Assembly: GCA_047967505.1 (NCBI GenBank)
Contig: CM106539.1
Direction: 5' to 3' (one strand)
Length of the DNA: 64,000 nt
Source of the DNA: Dipteris shenzhenensis
Lineage: Eukaryota > Polypodiophyta > Polypodiopsida > Gleicheniales
A program made the translations under genes and the position numbers. Position 1 is the first letter of the stretch. Each line of letters starts with the position of its first letter. This document shows positions 1-11,113 of this stretch, piece by piece. Below the pieces are notes generated by a model. The model did not search any database. It saw only the letters and a list, made by a program, of their open reading frames with translations, and was not told the origin of the DNA.

Positions 1-738
1 CATAACTTTTTGGCCGCTTCTCCGTTTCTTATGAAACATATATCAGCGCGAAGCTCTCTTTAAGGAGCATGTCTCTAGGTGCTAAGATCTTGAATCAAAT
101 ACTGCTGCAAAATGTTATGAGTCTCTGTGTCTGACCGTCTGTTTTCATGATAGTTTTTACCCCCTTCTGATAAACTATCCATATCTCTTCAACTGTCTGT
201 CTGTTTTCCATGAAACTTATATCAACACGAAGCCCTATTAAGATGCATCTCTTTGTATGCTTGAATCTTTGATATCATGTCTCTACTGAAAGTTATAGTC
301 CTCTGTGCCTAATGATAGGTTGTAGAGTGTTTTGAGCTAAGTGTAAAGGTATCTATGAAGGAGGTGCAATGTTTCCTCGGAATCTACCCATCCGACCTAA
401 TCAGCCCCTTCAAACTCCTCGATATATATATGTTCATGTCATGTTGAGCTGCAAGATCTTCTTTGAATAACGTATCGCTCTTCTCTTTGGCATAGACCGG
501 CTCGCTAAGATTATGGCCTCTACTAATCCTTTCCTTCTCCCTATGCTTGATTACAACATCACTTGGGATGTTACCATCTTCATTCTCATTTGAGGAAGGA
601 AAGTATGGTGTGGTATCTTGGGATAAAATATTATTTCTAACGTCCCATTCTCAATGATAAATATTTTTGTCAGTCAGTTCGAAAGCAGTAGGAAGTGAAG
701 AGGTGCGTGAAGTTTATTACCCCCAACTTCATGTCACA
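1..738 (+). repeat. 5' LTR of the gypsy element (3' part only)
   Basis: This segment matches the last 739 bases of the 3' LTR and ends in TGTCACA, directly before the primer binding site. About 1.33 kb of the LTR lies to the left of the window. Confidence 0.9.
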
Positions 739-743
739 TCTTT

Positions 744-762
744 TGGTGGAGACGCCGGGTAT
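744..762 (+). other. Primer binding site, probably tRNA-Ala
   Basis: The 19-mer TGGTGGAGACGCCGGGTAT starts five bases after the LTR end. It resembles the complement of the 3' end of plant cytosolic tRNA-Ala (about 17 of 19 by my recollection of that tRNA). The position and the TGG start are what a minus-strand primer site requires. The tRNA identity should be confirmed against a tRNA set. Confidence 0.6.
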
Positions 763-1427
763 GTTTGGTATTGGATTCATCCCACCTTACTAAACGGTCT
801 TGGGTGTACTTGATTGCATGTTATTAGAAGAGGCATGTGTTTTGATGAGATAAAGAAGATGCCTGGAAGAACTCCGTTAGAAGAGATTGCAACCCGTTTA
901 AGAGAACTTGAAGATTGTGAAGGTGATGCTCAAGCTATTCGCACAGTCACCATGATCATATCTTTTATGTTTGCACTGTTGAATATGTTGGTGAATCGAC
1001 AATGCCGGTAGCAAGCACAATGATAGATTGGGGATTGTTCCATGCACTGGTAGCTTGGTGTGAAGAAGAGTTGAGTCTTTGGGTAGTTTTCGACTATAAC
1101 AATGGAGTGGTGATTCTTAATGCTTTCAACTTCTTTTGCTATGCAAATGATGAAGAGTACAATGTCTTGAAGCTTTTATGTGCACTTCCTATTGTGAGAA
1201 GGGTGATTCCAGAATGCATGTATACAATGCATGTATACACAATGTTTTCATGGTGCTGGTTGGTCACTTATTTTCGAAGATTTTGTTGAGGATCACATTG
1301 TGGAGGGTTTTCGACAAGTGGTTATGCATAATAAGTTGGTCTTGGTATACTAAGGCTCTGTGGGATCTTGTTTGGATCTTGTTTGGGATATTATTTGGAT
1401 CTTAGTGTTTCCTTTTTGTGTTTCATC
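763..1427 (+). other. Gypsy 5' leader, no recognisable gene
   Basis: This is the untranslated leader between primer binding site and gag. Short open frames occur (814-1011, 1002-1289), but they match no retroelement domain. I see nothing else in it. Confidence 0.6.
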
Positions 1428-2205
1428 ATGGTGAAGATTCCAGTGTTTCGAGGGACCCAAGGGGAAGACCCAGAGTCTTATCTTCAGGATTTTGTTTGAG
1501 GATGCCGGCTTTCTGGATGGTCCATGAAGGATCGGGCGGAGATTTTGCATGATTTTCTTGAAGGTGTAGCCTTGAGTTGGCATGAGACCTTGCCGGACTC
1601 TACCAAGGAGGAATGGGACCAAGTGGTGGCAGCAATGAAGTAGAGATTTGGGGTAGTGGAGTCACCAAATGCTTTGATGTTGCAGTTGGACCGGTTCTAT
1701 CAAGGAGAGGGTGAGTTGGTCTCTACGTTAGCAATCCGATATGAAACTTTATGGACAAAGTATGAAAGGGCAGCTTTGCAAGCTGTGGCATCTACATCAT
1801 CGGCCCCTCAAAGTCTCTCAGGGATGGAGCACTTAAAGATGAGCAAATTTGTTATGGCTTTGGAGCCTCGTCTTCGCTCAAAAGTAATGAGTAAAGATCC
1901 AACAACATACGTGGAGGCACTTCGCATTGCGACCAAGAAAGAAGCTTCTCTAAAGATCGAATCCTCTTTTGTGTCTTCAACAGCTTCAACTTCTAAGGTG
2001 GAGGTAATAGGCACTCAGGTACCAAAGTCCTCTGAGTTAGATCATAATATCTCCCGATTGATGGCAGAGTTTGCTGATTTGAAATTGCATTTGGTTAATG
2101 CACGACAACCTAGAGCACCAAAGAGTGAAGATAGGCCTTGAGATAAGAGTGGGTCACTTGCTATGAATGTAATGAAAAATGTCACTATCGCCCTGAGTGT
2201 CCTAG
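1428..2205 (+). pseudogene. gag: Gypsy gag, broken
   Basis: The capsid precursor starts at ATG 1428 (MVKIPVFRGTQGEDPESYL), a typical plant gypsy gag opening with the conserved region FLEGVALSWHETLP around 1550-1600. In-frame stops lie near 1497 and 1641, and the frame shifts before a zinc knuckle at 2159-2200. That knuckle reads CYECNEKCHYRPEC, a CX2CX4HX4C array in which the usual Gly before His is Cys. In an active element Gag would assemble the cytoplasmic virus-like particle. This copy cannot make it whole. Confidence 0.85.
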
Positions 2206-2206
2206 A

Positions 2207-3478
2207 TTGAGAAAGAAAGAAGAAAAACAAGTATCCTTGTTAGAAGCTTCTTCAGGGGATGAGGAAAGAGAGGTAATGATGGCTAAACAGGGGCGTGGTA
2301 GAGCAAAAGAAGAAGAAGAGAGCAAGGAAGAAGTAGATGAGGAACATCAGGAAGAGGAACACCGTAGTAAGAAAAAGAAGGCATCTAGAAGGAGAATTAG
2401 CCAGTCAGACTTTCCTTTAGGACAAGGAATTGGAAGCTATGACTTGTTGTCCGAACTTAAAGAAAAGGAAGCTCATATCACCTTTGGGCAATTACTTGCT
2501 TTGTCTCCAAAACTATGGAAGGAATGGGGAAAACTAGCAAGCACAAGAGTGTCAAAGAAGAAAAAGAAGAAAAGTACCATTCCTATTGTTCAAAAGGTAG
2601 ATATAGATGTTGGTGATGATGTACCTATGGTTGATGTGATCATTGATGGTCAAGTGATTTCTAATGTATACATTGATGGAGGTGCATCAATTAATGTCAT
2701 GAGTGAGAAGACCATGATAGATGCTGATTTAAAATACTCTAGTACTACCTCTCCTTATCGCATCAAATTGGCTAACAACACTAGGGTTAAGACCTTGGGA
2801 GTTGTGAAGAATCTAGAAGTGGACGTATGTGGAATTTCTATGCCGACTATTTTTCAAGTGATCCCTACCAAGCCAGATGCACATGCCTATCCATTGATTT
2901 TGGGAAGGCCTTGGCTATGCAAGGTGAAGGCTGTTTAAAAGTGGGATACTGGAGAATTGATTTTGCAGGGAAATGATAAGAAAATGCACTACAACATCAG
3001 AAGCCACAAAAAGGAAGTTGTCAAGGAGGAGTCTTCAACATCAGAGAGTTCTAGCTCTGACTTAACCGATGAAGAAGAAGAGACAGGGTGTAGCTTTGAG
3101 CAGTCCAACTCAGAGGGTGAGGTGGAAGGAGTGGCCTTTGGTCTTTTTCTTGGTGCTAATCAGGATGAGTCAAGAAGGAACAAGGTGGTGGTGCAAGAAG
3201 ATCCTATAGAGACACCTCATGTGGAGGATGCGGAGCACACTAAACGACACCAATGCAATGAAGAGCTTCTTGGTGATTCTCTATCAGGTAGTGAGAAGCT
3301 CCAGTACTTGGATATGTTAGATGATTTTCCATGTCTCTTTGCAACAAGCTATTCACAGGTTCGACCAGTCTCTCTTGTGGAGCACAAGATTGAGTTGAAG
3401 CTAGAAAGCAAGCCAGTTGTGCAATGCTTAAGGCGATTGGGGGTGATCCAAGCTGAGGCACTAAAGAAAGAGGTAGGT
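2207..3478 (+). pseudogene. pol: Gypsy protease and linker, broken
   Basis: A Lys/Glu-rich linker is followed by an aspartic protease with active-site sequence YIDGGASINVM near 2670-2705. The flap and the ILGRPWL block lie near 2895-2920. DGG in place of D(T/S)G occurs in some plant gypsy proteases. A TAA stop at 2936 separates this from an acidic region that leads into RT. The frame then shifts by one base at about 3478, just before the first RT block. Confidence 0.85.
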
Positions 3479-3481
3479 AAC

Positions 3482-5234
3482 ACAACTGCTTGAGGTGGGA
3501 TTCATCTTTTCTGTTGATGATTCAGAATGGATATCTCCTGTAGTTGTCATACCAAAGAAAGGAAATAAGTGGCGGGTTTGTGTGGACTTTCATCCTTTGA
3601 ATGCATGTACTAAAAGGGATCATTTTCCTTTGCCATTCCAAGAAGAAATACTAGACCAAGTAGCAGGGCATGAGATGTATTCTATATGTGATGGGTATTC
3701 TGGGTACTTTCAAATTCGTATTCGGGAGGAAGATCAAAAGAAAACATCATTTATCACACCTTGGGGAGTTTTTGCTAAGAGAGTGATGCCTTTTGGGTTG
3801 ACCAATGCACCAGCTACATTTCAAAGGTTCATGAGTCAAGTCTTGGAGCCTTACTTGGGAAAGTTCATAAGGGTGTTTTTGGATGATTTTTGCATTTATT
3901 CTCGGCGCATAGATCACATGGAGAAGTTAAAGATGGCCTTAGCTAGGATTGATGAAGCAAAAGGGTGTTTAAATCCTAGCAAGTGTCATTTGGCTCAAAC
4001 AAAAGTAGTCTTGTTGGGGCATATTATGTCTAAAGAAGGCCTGCAAATGGATGCTGACAAGGTTCAAGCAATCATGGCATTGCCAAGTCCTGAGAATGTC
4101 ACTGGTGTTTGCAGAATTCTAGGAAAGAGCAAGTACTATCAACGCTTTTGTGATGATTTCACAGAGATAGTGCATCCCATGAACTTGTTGACAAGAAAAG
4201 GAGTTTCTTTCCAATGGGGTGTGGAGCAACAAGAGTCTTTCCAGCAACTTAAGGAGGCCATGAGTAAGGGCCCAATATTGAAGCCCCTGATTGGGTCTCA
4301 AGACTTTTATGTAAATCCAAGTGTATCTTTGCATTTAGTTGGTGCTGTATTGCTACAAAAAGGAGAGGCAGGTAGAATGCAACCCATCTATTATGCCAGC
4401 CGACAGCTTATAGATGTGGAAACAAGGTATGAAGAAATGGAGCAGCAAGCTCTCTCTTTGGTGTTTTCAGTTAAAAAGTTTCGCTACTATTTATTACCTC
4501 GACCATTTTTCTTCCTTACCTCTCAGTCTGTATTAGCATATCTAGTTCGCAAGCCTAATCTTGGGGGGAGATTTGCAAAATGGTTGTCAGAGCTTCAAGA
4601 TTCCTCTTTCTCTTTTGTCACTGAAAATACCACTAGGTCCACTATGGCAGATTTGCTCACAGGATGGGAGGATCTAGGAGAAGAAAAGAAATGTAAGGAG
4701 AACATTAAAGATGAAAGGGATATACCACCAACAACTTTTGTTTTGTATTTTGATGGGGCTTTTAGTCCTTCACGCCAACAAGGAGTTGGGGGGATAGTCT
4801 TGATGAATCCTGAAGGTCAAGAGGTATGGGCAAGAGGACAAGAGCTTCTAGGTATCACAACTAACAATGCAGTTGAGTATAATGCTTTGATTCTTGGTTT
4901 GGAGGGTTGTCTTCAAAGTCAAGTTAAAGAATTGGAAGTAAGAGGAGATTCTCAGCTTATTATAAAGAAAATGCAAGGGCATTACAAGACAAGAAGTCCT
5001 CATTTGAAGGAGCTTAATCAAAAGGCTATGGCACTATGTAGTCAGCTTGATTTTTGCAAGTTTGTTCATATAAACAGAAAAGAAAATCAAAGGGTAGATG
5101 CGTTAGCTACTCAAGCCATTGTAGTACAAGACCAGGGGGTGGTTTCTTTGGTAGACACTGGATGGCTAGAACTGCAAGATGTTCAGAAATATGTGGAAGA
5201 AGGCATGTTTCCTCGAGGGTTAACTCCACAATAG
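3482..5234 (+). pseudogene. pol: Gypsy reverse transcriptase with two RNase H domains
   Basis: The RT palm carries the conserved blocks EWISPVVVIPKK, MPFGLTNAPATFQRFM and the catalytic FLDDF (about 3880). It is followed by a gypsy RNase H (about 4260-4560) whose first catalytic Asp is not evident (YVNPSVSLHL). A second RNase H at about 4738-5110 shows the full acidic set: YFDGAFS, NNAVEYNALILGL, VRGDSQLI and QRVDALATQ. The dual RNase H is the mark of Tat-type plant gypsy elements. The second domain appears to have kept catalytic residues that the first lost. One long open frame covers the whole segment and ends at TAG 5232, which interrupts pol before the integrase. Confidence 0.92.
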
Positions 5235-6450
5235 AAGCAGAGATTGGTAAGGAAGGCTTGTCCCTATACTATTGTTGATGACATTCTTTATAAATTGGGA
5301 AAAGATAAGGTGCTCCGTCGGGTGGTCCATCCCATGAAGACTAGGAGAATCCTAGAAATGTGTCATGAATGCTCTTGTCATTTTGCTTCAGCAAGCACAG
5401 CTAGGAGAATTCTTAATGTAGGATACTTTTGGTCACGCCTCCATAAGGATGTATATGAATGGTGTCGAAGTTGTAAAGTATGCCAAAAGTTTGGAAGGCG
5501 ACAATTGATTCCTGGGCCCTTGAAGCCTATTCCAGCATATGGACCATTTGAGAGGTGGGGGTTGGACTTTGTGGGACCACTCCCTCGCTCATCTCAGGGC
5601 AAGCATTATTTATTAGTGGCCACAGATTATGCAACACGATGGGCAGAGGCCAAGGCCATAGTCAATAGCAAGGCAAGCACAATTGCAAAATTTCTCTTTG
5701 ATCAAATTTGTTCACGCTTTGGTTGTCCTTTGGAAATTCTCACTGATGGAGGAACCTCTTTTAGAAATGAACGAATTGAAGATGTGGTGCATAAGCTAAA
5801 GATAAATCATAGCATGACCACGCCATAGTATCCCCAATGTAATGGCTTGGTTGAGAAAACAAATGGATTGTTGTGCAATTCAATGGGAAAGCTTGTAGAC
5901 ACCAAGAAAAGGCATTGGGATAGGCACTTGGTAGAAGTTTTATGGGCTTACAGAACCACACACAAGCTAGCTATTGGGTTTACATGATTCCAACTAGTGT
6001 ATGGAATAGAAGCCATTTTACCCATTGAATTGGAGATACATAGTCTTCGCATAGCTGTTGCAAGAATAGAAGGATAGGAGGATGCCTATGCTCAACGCTT
6101 GGTACAGCTAGAAGCCTTGGATGAATGCAGATTACAGGCCTTACAAAACTTGGAATCTTCTCAAAAAAGGTGTAAGGCCCGTTTTGACACCAAATTACGC
6201 AAGAAGAAAGATACTGCAGAAGGAGATTTAGTAATGAGATTTGATAGCCGTCTAGACAAGCGGCTAGACAAAAAGTTTATCAGTCGATGGGAGGGACCAT
6301 ATAGAGTCAAAAAGAAGTTCACGAATGGAACCTATCAGCTTGAGGATGTTGATGGCATGGTGATACCCGGACACACCAATGAGTGTCGCCTTAAATTCTT
6401 CTATGCTCGACCACCTAGAGGGCCAGCAAACCCTCTCTGTACTAGAGAGG
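5235..6450 (+). pseudogene. pol: Gypsy integrase, broken
   Basis: In the same frame as RT but after a stop, this shows the integrase zinc finger (a degenerate H..H plus CRSCKVCQ), and a DDE core with WGLDFVGPLP, ILTDGGTSF and NGLVEK as the three acidic blocks. The C-terminal part (KFISRWEGPYRV) is the usual SH3-like end. Stops lie at 5826 (probably a lost Tyr codon), near 5985 and near 6076. In an active element it inserts the cDNA in the nucleus. Confidence 0.9.
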
Positions 6451-6457
6451 ATCTAAT

Positions 6458-6470
6458 GGGGGGGGAAAGA
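6458..6470 (+). other. Gypsy polypurine tract
   Basis: The purine run GGGGGGGGAAAGA lies directly before the 3' LTR start TGTGACG and would prime plus-strand DNA synthesis. Confidence 0.85.
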
Positions 6471-8540
6471 TGTGACGCCAAAAATTGATCTTTTTAATTT
6501 GGCATTGGTATTGTTTTTCCTCTATGTTTGATAAGAGTTTGAGTATTAAGTGATAGCCTAGCAGCTCTCATTTATTTCTATTTTCTATGATATTGTCTGG
6601 GATTGAGAGGATGAGTGGAATGGCTCATTGTAAATACCATAGGTATGAATTATAAATACCTTGGTATGGGGTGAGAGTTATTTGTGTATGGGATATTATG
6701 GGGTTTTTAGAAAATAGGAAGAGTGAGTCATATAAAGAGGTGGGCTCATGTCCATGTGTTCCAATAATATAAGAGAGCCCGCATGCCAAGCGTGTGGAAG
6801 GCATCTGGAGGAGTGTGAAGTCAAGAAGAATCCTTCTAGAATTCCTATGTGGAATAAGGAGGATGTGGACATGTGGAAAAGAGAGGGTCCCTATGGGCTC
6901 CATGTGGGGAGACTCTTGACTTTCTCAATATTTTAAGAGTCTTGAGCATCTTTTGATGGGACACATGGCAAGAGTAGCCAAAAAGGACATGGATGGTGAC
7001 ATACGGGCTTATGTGATTGATGGGGAAAGGAATCTACAGGCAGCAATTGTAAATGGGTGAAGGAGGGTAACAAAAACTCTATAAAAGGAGCCCTCCTCTC
7101 CCTTGTTCATCAATCTCTTCCACCATTAGGCCTCATGTTGCTGTAGCTCTAGTCTCCCCAAGCCTCTTCCATGAGCCTTCTCTCCCTCTTGTAGATATTC
7201 TCTTATGTAGACTCTTGAGTCCATCTCTCTCTAGTTTATTCTCTCTCTATGAGTAGTCTTGGAGCTTCCGCTCCCTCTTGTATGTATGAAACCTCTTCTT
7301 CTCCCTTGTGTTTGTAGTGTTGGAGTGGATTCTCACTCTATTGGTAATGAAAGTCACTTCAGGTTCTCTCTCTCTTGAGTGTCTCTTCCCTTTTCTTTCT
7401 TTCAAAGCCTTAAAAGTTCTTTCTATTCGGCTGCTCACTGTGCACACATGGTCCATCTGTTTCCCAAGCCACCATGAAAACTTCTTCCCCTCTTCTAGAC
7501 AAAATCTATGAGGGTTGGATCGTTGATGAAGGTGGAGTCTTGAGGGAGCATCCTGCTTAGACGAAATTAGCATGGGTGGAGGGCAGTTTTCATGACAGTT
7601 TGACCCCCTGTTAGTATTTTGCTCAAAACTTTTTGCTCGATAGTCCAATTTTAATGAAATTTATATTAACATGAAGCTTTCTTTAAGGTGCATGTTTGTA
7701 TTGATCTGATCTTGAATCAGATACTGCTGCAAAAAGTTATGAGTCTCTGTGTCTAATAGTCTATTTTCATGACAGTTTTTACCCCTATCTAGTAAACTGT
7801 CCATAACTTTTTGACCACTTCTCTGTTTCTTATGAAACATATATCAGCACGAAGCTCTTTTTAAGGTGCATGTCCTTAGGTGCTTAGATATTGAATCAGA
7901 TATTGCTGCAAAATGTTATGAGTCTCTGTGTCTGATAGTCTGTTTTCATGACAGTTTTTACCCCCTTCCAGTAAACTATCCATATCTCTTCAACCGTCTG
8001 TCTGTTTTCAATGAAACTTATATCAGCACGAAGCTCATATTAAGGCACATCTCTTTGTGTGCTTGAATCTCTGATATCATGTCTCTACTAAAAGTTATAG
8101 GCCTTTGTGTCTAATGATAGTTTGTAGAGTGTTTTGAGCTAAGTGTAAAGGTGTCTATGAAGGAGGTGCAATGTTTCCTCGGAATCTACCCATCTGACCT
8201 GATCAGCCCCTTCAAACTCCTTGATATATATCAGTTCATGTCATGTTGAGCTGCAAGATCTTCTTTCAACAACATATCACTCTTCTCTTTGGCGTAGACC
8301 AGCTCACTGAGATTATGGCCTCTGCTGATCCTTTCCTTCTCCCTATGCTTAATTACAACATCACTTGGGATGTTACCATCTTCATTCTCATCTGAGGGAG
8401 AAAAGTATGGTGTGGTACCTTGCCATAAAAGCTTCTTTCTAACGTCCCATTCTCAATGATAAATATCTTTCTCAGTTAGTTCGAAAGTAGCAGGAAGTGA
8501 AGAGGTGCGTGAAGTTTATTACCCCTAACTTCATGTCACA
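6471..8540 (+). repeat. 3' LTR of the gypsy element, 2070 bp
   Basis: It starts TGTGACG right after the polypurine tract and ends TGTCACA. The last 739 bases match the window's left edge. Short reading frames here are not retroelement proteins. The CT-rich stretch at 7080-7260 after a TATA-like sequence (CTCTATAAAAGG, about 7077) is a plausible U3/R promoter region. Confidence 0.9.
7591..8112 (+). repeat. Three tandem units of about 177 bp inside the LTR
   Basis: The phrase TTTTCATGACAGTTT recurs at 7587, 7764 and 7943, with a decayed copy near 8111. Between them the sequence about ATGAAACATATATCAGCACG and GTTATGAGTCTCTGTGTC repeats in order. Periods are 177, 179 and about 166 bases. Confidence 0.8.
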
Positions 8541-9590
8541 CTGCCCAGGGAAGTTGGCCCGTATTTCAGATGGATGTGAAATCCACCTTTCTGAATGGAG
8601 ATCTTAAGGAGAAGGTATACGTGGAACAACCACCAGGTTTTGAGATCCCTGGTTCAGGATGTAATGTTTGCAAACTGAAGAAGATACTTTACGGGTTGAA
8701 ACAGGCCCCACAAGTGTGGTACCAGCGAATTGATGCCTACTTTCTACAAAACAGGTTCAGGAGGAGCCCATTTGATGCAAATTTATATATCTTCAGAGAA
8801 GGAGGCAGGTGTATGATCGTGGTCCTTTATGTGGACGACCTTGTCATAACAGGGAACCATGAAGAGAAGATCTCGTAGATGAAGCATTTGCTAGGAAGAG
8901 AGTTTGAAATGACAGACCTCGGACTGATGCATTTCTGTTTAGGGATTGAAGTTTGGCAGGAGCCGAAATAGATCTTCATTTCACAACTGAAGTATGCTGG
9001 AGAGATACTGAAGGCATTTGGCATGGCTGAGTGCAAGACAGTTGGTACCCCTATGGAGGTTGACGCGAAGCTCTCAAACGAGGATTCATCACCACTGGTG
9101 GATGAAGCGAAGTATAGAAGGCTTGTGGGCAGCTTGATTTACCTGTGCAACACATGACCGGACATCAGTTTTGTGACTAGTGTACTAAGCAAGTTTTCCA
9201 ATAAGCCCCGGGAGAACCATTGGAGGGCAGGGATGCAAGTGTTGAAATACATCAAAGGCATACTTGATTATAGCATCACCTATACCAAGGGCAACATCTT
9301 GACCAGATTCTGTGACTCGGATTAGGCAGGAGACGTGGACAACATGAGATCAGTGACAGGGTACTGTTTCTCACTTGGATTTGGAGTTGTGTCATGGGTC
9401 AGCAAGAAGCAACCCACAGTTGCTCTTTCTTCTACCGAGGCCGAATACAAATCTGCATGCTTTGCTTCTTGCGAGGAAATGTGGTTGAGGAGGATTTTGG
9501 GGGACATGGGTGCAATGCAGAACAAGCCTACACAGTTATCATGTGACAATCATAGTTGCATGGCGATGACCTCACATACACATAACTTAG
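8541..9590 (+). pseudogene. pol: Copia RT/RNase H fragment
   Basis: Reading starts inside RT motif A ([13 protein letters not shown]) directly at the gypsy LTR end, so the gypsy element cut this copia RT. The frame runs through YGLKQAP, the catalytic YVDDLVIT (about 8828) and the RNase H blocks [13 protein letters not shown] and [11 protein letters not shown]. Four in-frame stops occur (about 8876, 8968, 9156, 9323). Three of them look like lost Gln, Arg and Trp codons by C-to-T or G-to-A change. The frame loses similarity at the RNase H end ([10 protein letters not shown]) and joins inverted copia gag sequence. Confidence 0.9.
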
Positions 9591-10428
9591 AAAACATACG
9601 GATCATCAAACTTGTCAGAATTGACTTGGGTGTTGTAAGCAGTGAGAGCTTTAACATCCTTTGGTTCTTCTTTCTCTTTTGTCTCTACTTCTTCAAGAAG
9701 GTTTTATGAACATCTCTTCTTTGCATAACATTCTTTTTCAAAGTGTCCAGGTTTTTCACAAAAGTTGCACTTCATTTTGCTCTTTCCTTGAAGTTGCTTT
9801 TGGCCAAATATGCCCCATGTTCTTTGTAGTCACTTCTTTGTTTGATTTGCCTTTCCTCTTCCAAGAGGGATGCTTCAGTTTCCACCAGACTAATCTCTGG
9901 TATATTGGTGAGTGTGGTGAAAATAGTGCCATATTCTTCAGTGAGGATTCTAAGTAAGAGGGCAATTACAATATCTTCATCAAGATTAAACTTGATGCCA
10001 GATAATTGTGTCAATATGCTCTTCATTGAATTTAGATGTGAAGAGATGGATTCTCCTCTATCCAATTTTAAATCAAAGAGCTTGATGAGCAAGCTAAACT
10101 TAGAACATCTCCCCTGTGCTCCAAAAACATGCTCAAGACGAGTCCATGCAGCATGAGCAGTCTCACATCCATCAATGTGGTGGATAAAAGAATCACTCAA
10201 TCCAAGAGCAATTATGCCTAGTGCTTTTTCATCTTTAGGAAGCCATGAAGCTTCTCCTTCCCTAGTTGAAGGTTTAGTTTCTTTTCCATTAGCCACCTTC
10301 CATATTCCCTTTTTCATGATAATAAATTTCAGTTTGGTCTGCCAAGTGTGAAACCCCTCTTCCTCAAACTTATCTATCTTAAGTTTGGAGGCCATTTGGG
10401 AAGGTGTCGGGGGTGTGGCTATAGTCAA
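9591..10428 (-). pseudogene. gag: Copia gag, inverted fragment
   Basis: This minus-strand frame of 218 codons has the copia gag pattern (KIDKFEEEGFHTWQTKLKF near the start, WTRLEHVFGA, and a UBN2-type core). The likely start is the internal Met at 10395 (MASKLKIDKF), as the 11 preceding residues are unlike gag. A one-base shift near 9770 separates it from an intact zinc knuckle, CNFCEKPGHFEKEC (about 9727-9768). No protease or RT follows, since the piece ends against the plus-strand copia at about 9590. Confidence 0.85.
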
Positions 10429-10433
10429 GGGTA

Positions 10434-10778
10434 GCCATTAGATCTACACTAGATCTAATGGCCCAAAACAAAGGGTTGGCAAGTGGGTTGGCATGTTAAT
10501 ATGATGGAGGGAGCCAAGCTTGTCTGCATGCACCATGTGGAGGACTTCCCTCTCTACAATCATGTAGAACCATTAGATCTAGAGAGATGTAATGGCTCAA
10601 ATCATGGTGGTAGGCCATAGTAAAGGCTATCCCCATAAAGCAGGTCAGCCCCACGATCTAGAGGCATCCAACAACACACAAACAATGTCGATTTTGGTGC
10701 ATTGGATCCGAATTTCCCATCCAAGGGTGAGCGAATGTCGCCTTCCCTTGGCCATTAGATCTCTTTGAGATCTAATGG
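10434..10778. repeat. Three dispersed hairpins with CCATTAGATCT arms
   Basis: Perfect arms GCCATTAGATCT and AGATCTAATGGC (loop ACACT) lie at 10434-10462. A copy with one mismatch lies at 10570-10595 and another perfect 11-bp pair at 10752-10778 (loop CTTTG). The sequence between them is not repeated. No gene is visible in 10463-11113. Confidence 0.8.
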
Positions 10779-11113
10779 TTCTGATTGAACTAGTTTGGGC
10801 TGCCACCATCGCCATAAAGCCATCTGCCATTGCACATTAAATGTCACAGATGCCACCGAATATGAGATGTTGGTTCTTATATGATCGATGGTTGTGGTGG
10901 ATATGTATTTTAGACCCTTAATGGACTTCTTTAATCCAATGGCCATGATTGCTGGCTCAAATTTCAAATTCCCTTTATGGTGGTGAAAGGGGGAATGCCT
11001 AATAGCCTTTTTTGTCCACCAATGAGGAGTAGTTTAGAATCCTCCATATTTTTAATGCGTGAGGCTCCTCATTGCCCAACCCCTAATCTCAATTTCTTAA
11101 GGGCCTAATGCAA

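Larger units (their letters stand above)
1..8540 (+). mobile_element. Ty3/gypsy LTR retrotransposon, 5' end outside window
   Basis: The left LTR is cut by the window edge: bases 2-738 align with 7802-8540. Next come a primer binding site, gag, protease, RT, two RNase H domains, integrase, a polypurine tract and a full 3' LTR (6471-8540). LTR ends are TGTGAC and GTCACA. Domain order RT-RH-INT is Ty3/gypsy. A second RNase H before the integrase is known from the plant Tat lineage. The coding region has several stops and two frameshifts, so the copy is dead. In the first 140 aligned LTR bases I see about a dozen differences, many of them C/T or G/A, so the insertion is not recent. The element sits inside a copia RT gene that resumes at 8541. 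Confidence 0.93.
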
